From Campylorhamphus procurvoides (taxonomy: Eukaryota; Chordata; Aves; Passeriformes; Dendrocolaptidae): DNA of 64,000 nt. A model generated the notes under the pieces. That model was not told the origin of the DNA and made no database searches. It worked only from the letters and a program-made list of their open reading frames with translations. The stretch is from the NCBI GenBank assembly GCA_013396655.1, contig WBMV01007323.1, positions 186,001 through 250,000 on the forward strand. Direction: 5' to 3'. The translations under genes and the position numbers were made by a program. Of this stretch, positions 23,292 through 36,739 are shown piece by piece (within the stretch, counting starts at the first letter, position 1; every line of letters starts with the position of its first letter).

Positions 23292-24455
23292 TAAAAATAT
23301 GTACAGACATTTTTGAGGTTCCTTGTGGATTTTATTTTTATTTTGTATGCTTTTATACCAGCAAGATGATTCAGCTTGACAAACATATGTCTCCCTCTTG
23401 GGTTGGTCACTTGAGATGTAAATCCAACTGAGAAAATTACCTTAAATTATTTCATGTTAAAACCTTAGGTTTATGATTGTTTGGACCTTCCCTAAACCTT
23501 CTTCTCTCACTCTGATTGTTATGTATAGAAGATAAATTACAGTGTTAAATAAATTTGTTAAAAAAACCCCAAGCAACTGACCTCTGCAGAAGAGACTGAG
23601 GACTGCTGAGTTGTGCTACACAGTTCTTAAATCTGTCTTAACTGAAGTCTGATCTCCTTTGGGTTAATATGTAAGAGTTGACTCTTTTGCAGAATATGTT
23701 TTGAATCCATCTCTACTGAAACAATGTCCTTTTTGTCTGATCACAGTGGGTTTCAAGTACTCCTTGGAAATGAAGTGGCTGAAGAATGCTGTTTATTTTT
23801 TCCTCGTTGGTGGGCCATTTCCACACATGACATTGATTTTTATTAATTCATTCACTGCTTAATGATCACTGCAATTGAAAAATAATATGAAATCAGGTGA
23901 GAGATCAGTCTTGGCTGTTCATTTATCCATGGTGGAGCATTTGCCAGCTCCTGTAAGTCCTCTGCATTCACTTCTGTACTGGTACTTTACATTTCTTGTT
24001 CTTTCTTGTCCAGTGGCTCTGATCATAATATCAGAGACATTTATTCCTAGAATGCATACATGTGAAAATGCCTGAGAATTTAGTGACATTTTATGCTGGG
24101 TGCTCTCTTGGTTTGCCCAGTATGGGCAAAGGCAGACATAAGCAGATTGTCCTTGCCCCAAGAGTTCAGCAGATGATAGAGATGTATCAAACTGAGATTA
24201 CTGACCACTCTGCTAAATACCCTTCTGAACTGATTTAGAGAAAGCAGATGGTCTTCAGTCAGAAAGACTTCCAACCACAAAGGGATAAATACTCCTAGGG
24301 ACTCAGTATAATAAGTGTTCAGAAATCAATTGGCTTTGTATTGCACAGAAACTGTAGGATTAAGCAAGGTCTAAAACCGCAATAAGGGAAAACTAAGGGC
24401 CAGTTTCCTACCAATGAAGCCCTGTTGTCAAATAAAGTTAGAATAAATTAGCAAA
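23292..24455. other. Unique non-coding sequence
   Basis: No gene or repeat family recognised between the G-rich motif and the ERVK-type LTR. Confidence 0.6.
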
Positions 24456-24461
24456 GAGAAA
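24456..24461. repeat. Target-site duplication, left copy (GAGAAA)
   Basis: Identical to 24898-24903; the pair flanks the LTR exactly. A 6-bp duplication is typical of class II (beta/ERVK-like) endogenous retroviruses. Confidence 0.85.
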
Positions 24462-24749
24462 TGTAACAGTGGGCCTGTGAAGGAGATGAAGAAACCAATC
24501 AAAGTGCCTTAAAAGCGTGAGGCTTTTTATTGTATTGTAAAATGGAGTCTTTGCCTTTCTTTTCCCTGAGCCACCCTTCTCTTTCCCAAGCCCCCTTGAG
24601 AGAAAACCCTTATCTTCCTAATTAGTATGTAAGAATTTACCTTGGCCAGGTGATGTGAAAACCACCCTTATTGGTCCGTTGTTAACCCTTTCCCCATTGG
24701 TTCTTAACCCTTGAATTCTATAGGCTGTGACCTACATCACCTAAAGCCC

Positions 24750-24756
24750 TATAAAT
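24750..24756 (+). promoter_or_regulatory. LTR TATA box (TATAAAT)
   Basis: Sits 22 bases before the AATAAA of the same LTR, as expected for a compact avian retroviral promoter. Present activity is unknown. Confidence 0.7.
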
Positions 24757-24771
24757 ACCCCTGGCCATGTG

Positions 24772-24777
24772 AATAAA
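24772..24777 (+). promoter_or_regulatory. LTR polyadenylation signal AATAAA
   Basis: Within GTGAATAAACTTGC, just downstream of the TATA box; marks the R region of the 24.5-24.9 kb LTR. Confidence 0.7.
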
Positions 24778-24897
24778 CTTGCTCTCTTGCTTCCCTCTCC
24801 TGCAGTCTCTGTGTGTCTCTTTTTGCTGGGATGTCTTGGGACCACGTGGCTGGCGAAGGGGGATGGGAAAGGGGGAGAGAGCAACCCAGCTGTCGCA

Positions 24898-24903
24898 GAG
24901 AAA
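24898..24903. repeat. Target-site duplication, right copy (GAGAAA)
   Basis: Exact match to 24456-24461, immediately after the terminal CA of the LTR. Confidence 0.85.
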
Positions 24904-27900
24904 ACTTTGAGAAGTCTTTCAAATCTACTCTGGAATTTTTTTTCTGTGCTTAGAGGAGAAAGGCCTAAAGCCTGGACTTTTGAGCTCTGAAGGACAGGGC
25001 ATAAGGCATCCACACCCAATTGGAGAGCTTGCAAAATGTAGTTTTTCTGCCTTCATCACACTTGAAAATTGGTGATATCTGATGGGATGCTTTGCAGAGG
25101 CATAATCTTGCCTTGTAGTTATGGTTGCCTGCACACTACATTTGTTTTGCTTTCATCAAATGCTGAAGGCTGGATGGCTCCAGAGGTGAAGGATGTCTTG
25201 TCTTCCAAGGAACTGAAAATTGAGTAGGCCATTGGTGTTTCATTGGTTATGTGAAATCAGCCCCACCAGATTTCTGAGACACATTAATAATCAGAACACT
25301 GCTGAGCCTCTGGTTATGTTGACAGAGATACAATTTATTCCAGTCAAATTCCATCTTCCACAAGCTTTCTGGTGTTGATTATTGTCCATAATGGCAGATG
25401 AAAAGTGTGTCTTCTTCAGCTCTTAAGTCCCAGTAGTAGCTATGTGTGGGATCTCCTGCTAAACCCTATTTTGAAAAGAAGCAAAACAGAGAGCAAATAA
25501 ACCATGGGTCTCTTTTCTTTGTAGCTTGTTTTCTCCAAACAATACCTCAGGCACACAGGAGGCTCAAGCATGTAGCTAATAGAACTGGTCCTGACCTTCC
25601 AACTCTAAAATACAAGATCCTACTTGCTAAGCTAAAAGTAAATCACCTTTGAAGGAAAGTGGGGAATGAGGAACACAGAAGCATCTTTACAAGTGAAGAA
25701 TGTCTCCTATACCCAGTTCTTCACAACTTTCTTGTAATTCTGCAGTTCTGAATTGGAACAAGGATTAGTTTGGGGTTTTTTTCTTTGTAGAAAAATGTAA
25801 TTTGACTTAGTTGTCTTGTAACAGGTTAGGTAAAACTTAAGGTAGATCTGGAATTCAGCCAAGCAATGATGTGCAAATTAATGAGTGGCAGTATCAGCTG
25901 TTGTAAGGACAGTGATTGGGATGAAAGCAATTTCACCAGAAGCCGTATGGGACTGTAAAATAAAAGGGAGAGGCAAACCATCATCCTAGGTTAGTAAGGC
26001 TGTGGCATGGTAGCACAGAGTTAGAAAAAATATTCGTAAAGGCAAGAAGTTGATAAAAGACAATATTTTTGTTTTCCTCATTCACTTGGAACAGACCATA
26101 TTTAACTGTTTTTTCGTATAATACAAGCCTCAAACCTAGAGTTGGGCAGCATCTTCCATCTTGAAGCCACTCATTTGTATGTCCTGTGGCAAATAACCTA
26201 GCACAGCTAAAAGTTTCCTTTGCAGGTGACACTGTGGCATGCTCTCTCTTTAGCAACTGCAATGCAATCTACAGTTTTCAAGCGTGCATCTTCTAGCTCT
26301 GTCCTCAAAACTGCATTTTCTCACAGAGACATGGGTCACTGTTAGTCAGAGAAAAGTAATTAGCATGTCCTTGTTGGCTAAAAGCTAAGTTAAGCATGCT
26401 TGTGCTGTGTCTGAGAAAATGGCTCAGTTATAGGCTGTTGCTCTCTGGGGAGGAGGCATACTGTTTCTTAATGTTTTTAAAGCCCTACATGAATTTATGG
26501 TGCAGTACTAATTATGGCGAATCAGTATATCCTCTTAGTTTGGAGGCATTCACTGAATGATACTACAGACTCGTGATGATAAGCTCCATGGCAATAAATC
26601 ATAACTTTAATTGGCTGGCTGAGCCATCTCTGGAATCCATTGATACTTAAAAATCCTTCAAATGTGACAGTAAAACAAATGTCAGGAGATGCTAAACCTT
26701 GCTTAGTCAGCCATGGAGTCTCTGAGGCCCTCCCTGATTTTGTATTCTGTTTATGTTAACTTGCTATCCATGTCTGTCATCTCCTTGTTGCTGCAATGGC
26801 AAAGTCCTAGCTGGACTCACATTCTTCCTCTCAAGAATACTTATGACTGCATGTACATTTGAAAATGGGAGAGCTTGTGGCCCACCCTTTCAGCAGCACT
26901 CCCCTCACCTCTCTCAAATGGTTTTAACATCTGAGAGAATCCCAGGGTGTTCTGGGTCTGCTGCTTACTCTTCTCCTATGTCATCAGATGCTCATTAGAG
27001 AAACAGCCTCCTTTCTTCAACAACTTGTGATTCAAAGCCTTTGCAGCCTGGCTAGGAAACAGAAAGACCTCTGCTGCTGAGATACCTTTCCTAGACTGGT
27101 TAGGTGAACCATTTGATTTCTTCTGTCAGTTCAGTGATCCTGAAGTAGACAGATGGTGAGGAGACCCAACGAGGTGGTAGACAAGGAGCCTTAAAGTTCA
27201 ACACTCCAGGTCTTGTTTAGCTAATGCCTTCACAGGAAAACCTCCTCTGATTTCAGAAGAAAAGAAGCTATAATGCAAGCTGAGCAATGAGCGATTAATC
27301 TCTTCAGAGCTTCGCCCAGTTCACGCCTCCTTTTGGCCCATGATCTTTGTTTTTGCAGATGATCCAGATCCTATTTCTTTACATGTACAGTTAAGGAGTG
27401 TGCAGTAAACAGGAGTTGTGGAGTTGTCTAGTGCTGGTTATGTTCTGAATGCTCTAGCAGAACAAAATGAGAAATGATCTGATCACCAACTGTTTTGATC
27501 TGTAGGTGACTAATCTGCTCTTACATGAGCATGCTGAAATCAAATGAAATTTCTGATTAGCAAGCACAGAAAGTAGGGAGTTTTCTGGAGTCCAGCAAAG
27601 GAAATGCAGCTTGTAATAATATGCACGCAGGTAGCCCAGAGGACTGAACCACGGCTAGGATATTAAGGAAAAGTTTATTCTGAAGTTGGAAACTTTGAAT
27701 ACAGTGCAAAGCATCACAATGAAATCATGCAGTGGGATAGAGAGCATCCCCAGGCCTATTTACTGGTGCTTTCATAATAAGACCTCTTGCACATGCATAA
27801 CTTCAAGGCTGTGTTCTCCCCTGTCCTTTTATGGTCTCTCTCCCAGCAGAGGTCTCACAGCATGTCTGTGTGAAAGTGTTATCTCTACATAGGAATCCTC

Positions 27901-28498
27901 CTCAAAACAGGCAGAGAATAAACATCTGTAGGTATAACAAATGGAATTTTCCCACACTGATCTTTTCCTAGGCCTAGTTTTCCTAGCAGTGAATATTTCC
28001 TTGAGTGAAAACTCTTTATCTTCCTTGAATAAATCTTCTGCATTTGGCTCCTCTGTCCCTTCACAGCCCACACTTATCAGCCCTGGGGCTGAGGTGGAGG
28101 CAGAACTTAGAACTATTGAGACATGTCAGAGTCAAAAAGTACAGTGCTAATAGATGATAAAGCCAGGTTGCTAGTTTGTACTTACTACCTCAATCTACAG
28201 TAAGACGAGGTTTGTTTCCAGAGACCCCAAATAATATTTCACTGGAGAAGAGGCACTGTGTAGAAGCAACATTCATTCCTCAGTTCTGCATTTGTAGAAA
28301 GAATTATGGGGTTTTATGTGCCAGTTGCAATCATCTATTTTTGTTGAGATTGTAATTGTAACTGACATTTAAAGAGAAGTGTAAACTTCAATGACACTTT
28401 TTTCAAAAGCCATGTATGAGCCACTAGTGTGGAAATGCCAGTTTCAGAATGACTAAAGTTGCAAGAAAACAAACCATTCTGAGGGACAATAGAAATGT

Positions 28499-28559
28499 AA
28501 AAAACAAAACCAAAACTAGACAAAACCCAACTAATCAACCTAAAACACGGGGAAAAAAT
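28499..28559. repeat. C/A-rich low-complexity tract
   Basis: Nearly pure A and C on the plus strand (AAAACAAAACCAAAACTAGA-like text), the complement of the G/T tracts found elsewhere in the window. Confidence 0.65.
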
Positions 28560-29812
28560 AACAAGAAAGGGAACACAAGCTGATTTCCCCAGTACCTGGT
28601 AATGATCTTGTTACCCTTTTTATACCCACTTTCCTACTAACCTTTATATTGAGAATTTAGGTCCTTTCCTTAAGTGCATTCTCTAGGTACCAGCTTCTTG
28701 GAGATAAGATCTGTCCTTTTCCTCCCATAGTGTAATCCAACCTAAAATAGTCATTCACCTAAAGCTGCAGCCACAAAGGATAGCAGTATTTGCTGACTTT
28801 AGAAAGGGATTTTTCAATTTTTTCAGTGTTACATTTCTCCTGACCTCACTGCCAGGCATTCATAGCACTTTAAAAGAAGAAGATTTCTGTTTTACCACAA
28901 TACCAAGATTTACTTCTGTGCCTTCTTTGTTAAGGCTTTAGGTGCTCATTTCACAGCAGCTGAGATGAGGATCAAGTACAGAATCAACAATTTCTTCCTC
29001 CTTGGTCCCTGGTGATATTCGTCTGTTCATATTTTCTGGATATGACCTTATTTTGCTTCACTGAAATGTAATGGAAAGCCTTGTAGGCCATTCCTAAGCT
29101 ATCAAGCACCTACACTAACTGTCTTCAGATATTATTTCTGGACCATTAAAAAGTGGGTGGAAACAGGCTAAAAATAAAATATAAAAAAAAGAAAGTTATA
29201 AACCCCATATGGATTTGGGGGGAGGGGATTGCAAGCTGCAGAACTTGACTTCCATAGTTTCTGCACTGAAAAGCTGCTGTTAAACTATATACTATTTTTT
29301 GCCTGCACCACATCATTCTAGTATGTTTTAGTCAAGGTCCTTAACCCAGATCTTCCACATCTCATTACTCCTTTTTTCCTTTTACTAGCTGTCCAATTGA
29401 TACAAAAGAATCCTGTACAATCCCCCAGTCTTGCAGTTTCTCTTTTATATGGTGTGAAAAACACAGAAACTTTTTTTCTTTATATAGAGACCCTTCCTGT
29501 GGTCACCACCTCAAAAGCCTTGAAGACTTTGTCAGGTAATTAAGTGAGGAGGGGTACACTAGTAGTAATCACATTATTGCCTCCTCTTTTCATGCCACAG
29601 CAGACAGATATGATGGAGTTATATTCAAAAGGAAACCACAATGCAGGGACAAACTGTTAGGAGCAGTTTCTGTTGGCAGTCCCTAAGGATGCTTCCCTGT
29701 AATCCAGAAACCACATCATCAAGATTACGGTTTAAAAGTACCAGCTAGTTATCTAAACACATCTACAAGATTTGTGCCACGCAGACAAGCATATTGCTGC
29801 CATTTTTGAATG

Positions 29813-29858
29813 TAATACTGGAATATAGTAGCTGCTAATACTGGAAAATAGTAGAAGG
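29813..29858. repeat. Imperfect tandem pair, 23-bp unit
   Basis: TAATACTGGAATATAGTAG at 29813 and TAATACTGGAAAATAGTAG at 29836, one substitution in the shared 19 bases. Confidence 0.75.
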
Positions 29859-32800
29859 CAACTAAGTTACTATTACTTTTCCTACTGTGAATTGGAAACC
29901 AGATGCAACTAAATCCTGTATTAATTATGGAGAGGATAAAGGAAAGAGGAAAAGTCACATGGCAGTGACTTTCACAGTCACTATCACAGTTGTGCCAAAA
30001 GGTACAGATAACTATTGCTAGCTAGCAAGCAGCACTTTATACTAAAAATAACTTACTTGTATAGTTAATTTAGTAGCATGGGGAAACTTTGATGGTCCCT
30101 AGTATTTCAGGCAGAGAGGGTCGAGTAGGCAAGGTAGAGAATAGTGTGCACTAAATATTTTTTCTTTTGGTTTATTCTCACTCTGTTTTCACTTAACCTG
30201 GCCAAAATATAGAATGTAGAGTAAACCCTAAGACATCTCCTACTATTGTGAAGTGCCTTCTAAATATAAAAGTGTATAAGAAACTGCTCTTTTGCTCCTG
30301 CTTTGCTCTTACTTTTGGAATGCTTGATGCTAAACTGTTATGATTAATAACTGCCTACTGTTTATGAATAGTGAGCCCACAAAATATACAGGAAGATTTA
30401 GAAACTCGAGCGTATGTGCAAAAATCTGAGGCCTGTAAACATACAGTCAATTTGCAAAAAGTATTACTCATTCTGTGCCCAGATGAGCTTGATTTATGAG
30501 ATTAGTTTTCTATACTTATATCTGAAATATTAAGAAACACCTCTGTGAGAGTATCTTTAAGAAAACTAACCTCATTAGCAAGACAAGGGTCCATTTCCAA
30601 AGAGAATAAGCCAGCTATCCACTTGAAAAGACTCCTTACCTTCATCACCTTACCCCTCTGCAGAATTCTTCCCCAACTCATGCCTTCACAGTATTATTAC
30701 AATACTACCACATTTAGATTGTTCAAACTGTGGTGGAAGGCTGTTTCCAGGAAATTCAAAGTAAGTGCTCTTCCAGCTTTCACAGTGCAGAGAATTCTTC
30801 CTGGATCCACTGAGTCGTGTTGCAGCAGCTAGAGATTTTTTCATTATTCCTAAAACAACATAGTCATTCATAATAAGACCCTCAGAATTTTAATGGTGAT
30901 TTAGTACTCGAAAACAGAAGTGAAAACATCATAAAAATGGTTATTATTTATGTGTTTTTTCTTGTTTTTAATTTGGCACTGCTTTTATAAACTTAAAAAT
31001 GTTTTGATAGGCATTGCCTTTGTATGATTCATTTTAACTAGTCACTGTTCTCCTTAAGAAGTAGATCATGTGATATTTCTGTTCTTTGGTTGTATGGTTA
31101 AAATAGGAGAATGATGACAAATAATAATTATGAATAATATTAAGTTAACTGAAAATTCTAAATATTTGATAAAAATGTTAGTGCTCACTTAAGAACAAAA
31201 CTACCGAAATTCTTGTCACTACCACCAGCAATTTCTATCCATGTTTAGTGTTTTCTGATCTGTGGTGTACTGAATAATATGAAACAGATTAAAGCATCAT
31301 GTGCCTCTAATATAAAACCATGACTTACCAAGAACTGATTCTAGAATTCACCCTGAATCAAAAGCTTTGTAACATTTCCACCAATAACCAGCAGCTAATT
31401 TTTTAATGTCTTCTGTGACTGCTGGTATGACTTTGACTCACTGCAAACCAATCTTGTGTTTCAATTTTAGTATCATCATGATGCTAATCTGTGAAAATGT
31501 TTACAAGACTTTTCAAGTTTCCTTAATATTCTGTTGTGCCAGCATTATGTTCAATTTTGGAATTTTTTAAATGATAATAGATGATCTGGGTTTTTTTTCC
31601 ACTTACACCTCTTTATTTTGTGCTTTCAGCAACAAAGGCACTAACTTTCATTAGAGCAAGGCTTTACATTACAGTTTGATCTGAGAACCTCACATCTGTG
31701 GTGGTAAAGATGCTTGTACATTTGCACACTCATTGTCACATCTGCACACACATGTGTCTTGAGGAACATTTCATTACTCTTTTAGGGATTTTTTTTCATT
31801 TGTTATTTTTTGTAAGACTTATTTTCCTTCTGATGTGAGCATAGAAAAGTGCCAGCATGCAGGATTCAAGCAGCTCTGCTTGCAGTGTGCTTACAAAATA
31901 GGTATTACAAGCATGAACTTGAATTCCACATTAGAAAGTATGTAGGATTAAAGTTTGCTGGAGCTGGGTTGGGAATTCTTTTCTGTGGATGATTCAGGCT
32001 AGCTCCCACTGATGTAGATTATTTTGCTTTTTAAAGTTAGAGAAAAATCAAAGAAGTATAAATGAGAATGAGGTACCAATTTTATCCTTATCTAGAACTA
32101 TCAGTTACAAATCTGCTCTCATATCTATTTAAAAAAAATAAATTTAATTTCCTTCTGCAGGGAGGAAAAACTCTTTTCACCAAAGCTCTGTATATCTGAA
32201 AATACCTCAACTTTGTCCCATCAGGTATTTCTTGGACCTCTTTTCCTCACTTTGCAGGCTTTATTCGGTTTACCAATGAACACATTCCTACTAAGACAGC
32301 CTTGGAGGGTGAATGAATGTTCAGAGCTATCTGATTTCAGATTTGTATTTTGTGGGGCCATGAAACAGGGTCACAGGCAAATTCTGCTGATGCAGAAAAG
32401 TTCAGATTTTAAGTCTGGGCTGAGAGGAGATTGGATCCTCCCCTTCTATTGCCATTACAAATGACCAGGCTGGCACCTTTAGTTTTAAGAGGAGTACTGA
32501 GTCTCAGCAGTGAAATGACTAGTGAGGAAAGGTTTTGTCAGCAGCCATTCATCCTGCTTTCACTTGTACACTGTGAGCAACAGCAGGACCCCAATTCAAA
32601 GCTGAAGGTTATTCCTTACAAATGGACCTTTGGCAAGTTCAGGGGTTGGACTTCCGTGGCTTCTGACCTTTCAAAAAAATACATGGGGAAGATGAAGAGA
32701 GCAGGGTTATGTAATTTCTTACCAAATGAATTTGTTATCATTCTGGACTCAGCCGGAGCAGATAGTGTGCTCTTATTTGAATGTAACCATGGAGTTCCGA

Positions 32801-35737
32801 GGAATAGAGTTGATGTAGGAGCTGGGGAAAAATCTAGTGGAGTCCTGGACTCAGGTCAGCACACTAGATTTCAGGTGATCTACGTTCTGAAATACATGTC
32901 CTAGAAAAAGTGTAACTTCTTACAATTGTAGTTCTCAGTCTTGAGTGCGGAGTGCTATTTCCTTTCTTATATGCATTCTTTTCCCTCTATTTGTCAAAAC
33001 CATAGGAATTTCTAAGGTGGAGTATAAACTTCACCAGAAGTTCCCTGTCCTTTCTTCCTGTGTTCTACTCGTGGGATCAGGCTCCTGAAGACAGGGATTG
33101 CCTACTAAGCATTTTCAGGGATTCTTAAGGTTTCTCTGCTTGTGTAATGCAAAATGCCATTTTTTCAAGGAGTCCATGAATACAGTTTTGACCTTAATCT
33201 GAATTTGAAGTCAGCTCCTCGGAGAATCCAAATTCTCGTCTACAGATACTTTTATGTTAACAATTTAATGAAAATTCTCGAGTCTAGTATAAGGACCTTT
33301 TTGTTCTCTTGCTCTTTCCCTGCACACACACAAGCTTACACACATATACACACTGTCTCTCCTCAGACTCTATTTTGGGCAAGTAAATGCAGCTTTTCAG
33401 TGAAAAGAGTAGAATCCCACACAGACAAAATTGATTTGAATTGAATGACAGTGATGGAAAACTGCAGTGAGTCAGGAAGTGAATCAGAATGCATAGATGT
33501 GAGGGACAGAGAAAGGCACATCAAATGAATGTTGTACTTTTTATTAGAGTGATTGCTTTCTAAAGTACTTACTGTCACAATTATAGAAGAAATACAAATG
33601 GAGAAAACACTGAAAATAATTTAGTAGACCGAGGAGAAAAATACATTTTATTACTGAGTTTGCTGAAATATGAATCAGAATTTTATTATTCTATATATAT
33701 TTCCTTCCTTTCGGCTTTTTAAAATTAACAAAATCTAATAATTACACAATGGTGAGACTCTAGCACAATGGGCTTCTGGCTCTTTTTTTGAGATACTGGA
33801 CTCCCTTGATGTGTGACTGGGCAGATTCTAGAGTAATTTTGTACTTCAGTTTATTTACAAAGAAAAATATAGCTTAACCACATCAAAAAGGATGCATTAG
33901 GCAAGTTCATTTTGCATTTATTGATGGCTCTGAGATTATGGTATCTAAGGTAAGTTCAAAATATTACTATCCCAGTAAAAGTGAATACATTTTTTAAAAT
34001 TGTTTGGAGCTGTAATTATGCTTATTTAGTGTCAGGAAAAAGCAACCACCTTCCAAAATTAAATACTTGTGTTTAGGATATTTCCATTTTAATATCTCCT
34101 CTTTTACAACTTCTTATCCTTCAATAGAACTGTCTCTGTAACTTTTGTGTTCCAAAAGGCTTCTGCTGTCTTGTGATGTTAAGGCACCACTGTAAGAAAA
34201 AAACCATTTGGCAAAATGACATAGTAAACAGTGAAGTGAAGCAGAGGTTTCCTGTGCCAGCCATCTTTCTCACTTTGTGGGAACATATCTAAACCAAAAT
34301 ATGCCTCAAAGGTAAAAAGATAAATAAAAAGTAACCACCCTAAACAACCTCCCATCACTGAAACTAATATCACTCTCTGACATCTATCAACACTAGCAGG
34401 AGCTTTCTTTGACAAAATTTTTTATTAATCAGTGGCTATTCATGTCATGAAAATGTGATAAGCCAAAGTCTGTGGTTGTTGAGGTGGGAGTTTGGTTCAA
34501 GTAGCATGAATTAAAAATAGCAATGGGGATGTGAAAGCGAAAATTTATTAACTCAGACTTTCACGAGACATCAGAGTAAATTGTTATGATTTTGCCAGTA
34601 TCTTAACACTTGCCTCCACATATCTGTGGCAGTCACAGCAGGCTGCTTTTCTAATCGCCATTTATAAACTTGCACTCCATATCAACCGCCAGCACTGTGG
34701 TTTACAAGAAACATGTAAGAAAAGCAAATGCAAATATTATGCCTTGTGCTCATAATAAACACCTGTTAATGTGGAGCTGGAGCGCATTGTGTAGGAGCTG
34801 TTATGGGTGGGCTGGGAACAGCTGTCTGGCTTTGCTCTGTCCTGAGACTGCATACTGCAGGACCCAGATGTGCATAAACGAGTGTGAATTACACAATCAT
34901 AGGTAAGGTGTGAGTTAAAAGAGTTGCAGAAATTGCTTTTTAGCAACACACAAGAGGATGGGAGGAAGTGTGAAGGTGTAAATTAAAGAAGTCTCCTATA
35001 TTAACCTGTGCCTCTGCCAAGTAAAATGAGCCAGCTTTAGACTCTTTCACACTCACTTAGGCTCAATCACACCCTCTTACCACTGCTCAGCTTGCACTTT
35101 CTTGACCAATGTAATAAATGTGTGATGTTCCCCATGACAGAGCAAAATGCTTTCCTCAAAGGGGCAATCAGCATCCATCAAATCCAGAAGCTGAACATAC
35201 ATGTAGCCTAGGAATGTGTGTTTTTTGCCTAGGATAAAAGGTGTGTTGTAAGAATACCCTGCCTGGCAGTTTCTAAAGCTCCTATGCAGGCATGTTGTAC
35301 TGGCTGAGGTAAACTGAGTTAATTATTCTCTCCAGTCAGGAGTGTCATCATGATACATTGCTTGTGTGAGGGAGATAGAGCCTGATGCTGGATTGAGATC
35401 AAGTCCTATTCATCTTATAATGCCAGTGACCAGAGAAGCTATGTATACAGTCTTTTGAAGAGATATTTCTTTTGTGTAGGACAGCATTGGAAAGCAAAGC
35501 AAATCTAACCAGGTAATCGTATCAGGCAGTGAGGGGCTTTCTGCTTTCATATAGAAACCAACTCCCAGTGGGTTATGTTCATCCTCCAGCTTGAAAATAA
35601 CCAGCTTGTCCTCAAAAGTTTGTTACAAAGAACATGAATCTGGCTAAAAGAAATTTTCTAGGTCTGTTTTAAAATGAGCAACACATGAGAGAAGGGTAGT
35701 GGAGTTTATGCTATGATTTTTATTAATGTTCTGTAGA

Positions 35738-35790
35738 TTTGTTTTGTTTGTTGTTGCTTTTGAGTTTTTTTGAGTTTGTTTGTTTGTTTG
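35738..35790. repeat. G/T-rich tract with (GTTT)n
   Basis: TTTGTTTTGTTTGTTGTTGC followed by several GTTT units; low complexity. Confidence 0.75.
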
Positions 35791-36248
35791 CAAGTAGCTT
35801 TGTACCCAAATGCATACATGAAGGGCAAAACATTGTCTTTTCTTTGTCAGGAAATAGGAACTGGCTTGTAAAACAGGCCCAGTGAAGAAATGACAGCACT
35901 TGTATCCAATCTCATCTTGAGGCTGACAACACTAAGCCTGGTTTACAAGTCTGTCTCAGCTCCTCAGGGTGTGAGTAATGCAACTTTAATCAGCCTATAT
36001 GTGATTTGGTCCCAAAGGTCTTTCTCATTGCTTACATCTTATGCTTCTGAGGCACTTTGAAACTTCATTTGGTGCCAATCCCCATTTCCAGGAAGAGAAC
36101 CAGAGGGTTCCTGGGGAGGTGTTCATAATATGTTGCAATAAACAAAAGCATAAGGTGCATGAACTACTTCAGGAAAGATGAGTTATTTAATAAGATCTTT
36201 TGAGATGCAGCTGTTCAGTTCACTGGCCGCACAGAGTGTCTGAGCCTG

Positions 36249-36464
36249 GTGTTAGTACCAGAGGATAGTGCAAGAGATGCCTGTGTACAGTGTGAGGAGG
36301 TGAATAATTTGCTGTGTTTAGTGGCAGAGCTCAAGGAAAGGGAAGAGATGCTAAGTATCAGGGAGAGTGAAAGGGAAATAGACTGGTGGAGTTGCACCCT
36401 TTTGACCCCAACAGAAGTTCAGCAGGAGAGAGAAGCTCTGCCCCTCCTGCAATCAGGCAGATAG
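36249..36464 (+). pseudogene. CR1 ORF1 coiled-coil remnant
   Basis: A 71-codon frame inside the mosaic CR1. Residues about 12-47 form a heptad-rich, leucine/glutamate segment (VNNLLCLVAELKEREEML) followed by a SIRESEREIDWW word that I recognise from the CR1 5' open frame. In intact elements this is part of a nucleic-acid-binding ORF1 protein; here it is an isolated fragment with no downstream continuation. Confidence 0.65.
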
Positions 36465-36739
36465 AGTAAACCAAGTAGATGGGGAGAATGGAAACGTCCC
36501 TGATCAGAGAAGTAAAAGAATTCCCTCCTGACCCTCATCACCTGCTCCAGAGAGATCTTTCTTTTGAGCGTCCTCTGCCTGACCCTCTGGGTCCAGGGAT
36601 ACATGTTCTTTAAGGGTGCCTGGGGAGGTCTATGGGGCCAGATGGTGGGATCTGTCCTAGGATGATGAGGGAGCTGGTGGAAGAGCTTGCCAGGCTACTC
36701 TCCATCATTTACTAACAGGCCTGGCTTACTGGGGAGGTC

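Larger units (their letters stand above)
24462..24897 (+). mobile_element. ERVK-type solo LTR, complete, 436 bp
   Basis: The element begins TGTAACAGTGGG and ends CTGTCGCA, giving TG...CA ends, and is bracketed by a perfect 6-bp duplication GAGAAA. It has an LTR layout: a U3-like region with two CCAAT-like words (ATTGGTCC near 24670, ATTGGTTC near 24696, in complement orientation), a TATA box at 24750-24756, AATAAA at 24772-24777, and a pyrimidine-rich R/U5 (CTTGCTCTCTTGCTTCCCTC). The short distance between TATA and AATAAA is usual for avian retroviral LTRs. No internal retroviral sequence remains, so it is the product of LTR-LTR recombination. ERVK assignment rests on the 6-bp duplication and my memory of similar passerine LTRs. 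Confidence 0.88.
24904..36229. other. Unique AT-rich non-coding sequence
   Basis: About 11 kb with no recognised gene. The longest frame (157 codons, 32431-32904) shows no domain, transmembrane segment or repeat and lacks convincing splice context. Local items: C/A tract 28499-28559, a 23-bp tandem pair 29813-29858, a CA-rich stretch near 33323-33354, an octamer-containing stretch near 34640-34900, and a G/T tract 35738-35790. Confidence 0.55.

Noticed and set aside
24841..24870. Primer-binding-site-like TGGCTGGCGAAGGGGGAT downstream of the LTR
   Set aside because: Only partial similarity to a tRNA-Lys primer site, and the 6-bp target duplication places this text inside the LTR, not after it.
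29217..29227. GGGGGGAGGGG run as a quadruplex
   Set aside because: Too few separable G3 tracts.
32431..32904. 157-codon open frame as a gene
   Set aside because: No homologous motif, signal or splice context; codon content resembles surrounding non-coding DNA.
33323..33354. CA-rich stretch as Z-DNA or CRISPR-like repeat
   Set aside because: Short, impure CACA-type microsatellite without spacers.
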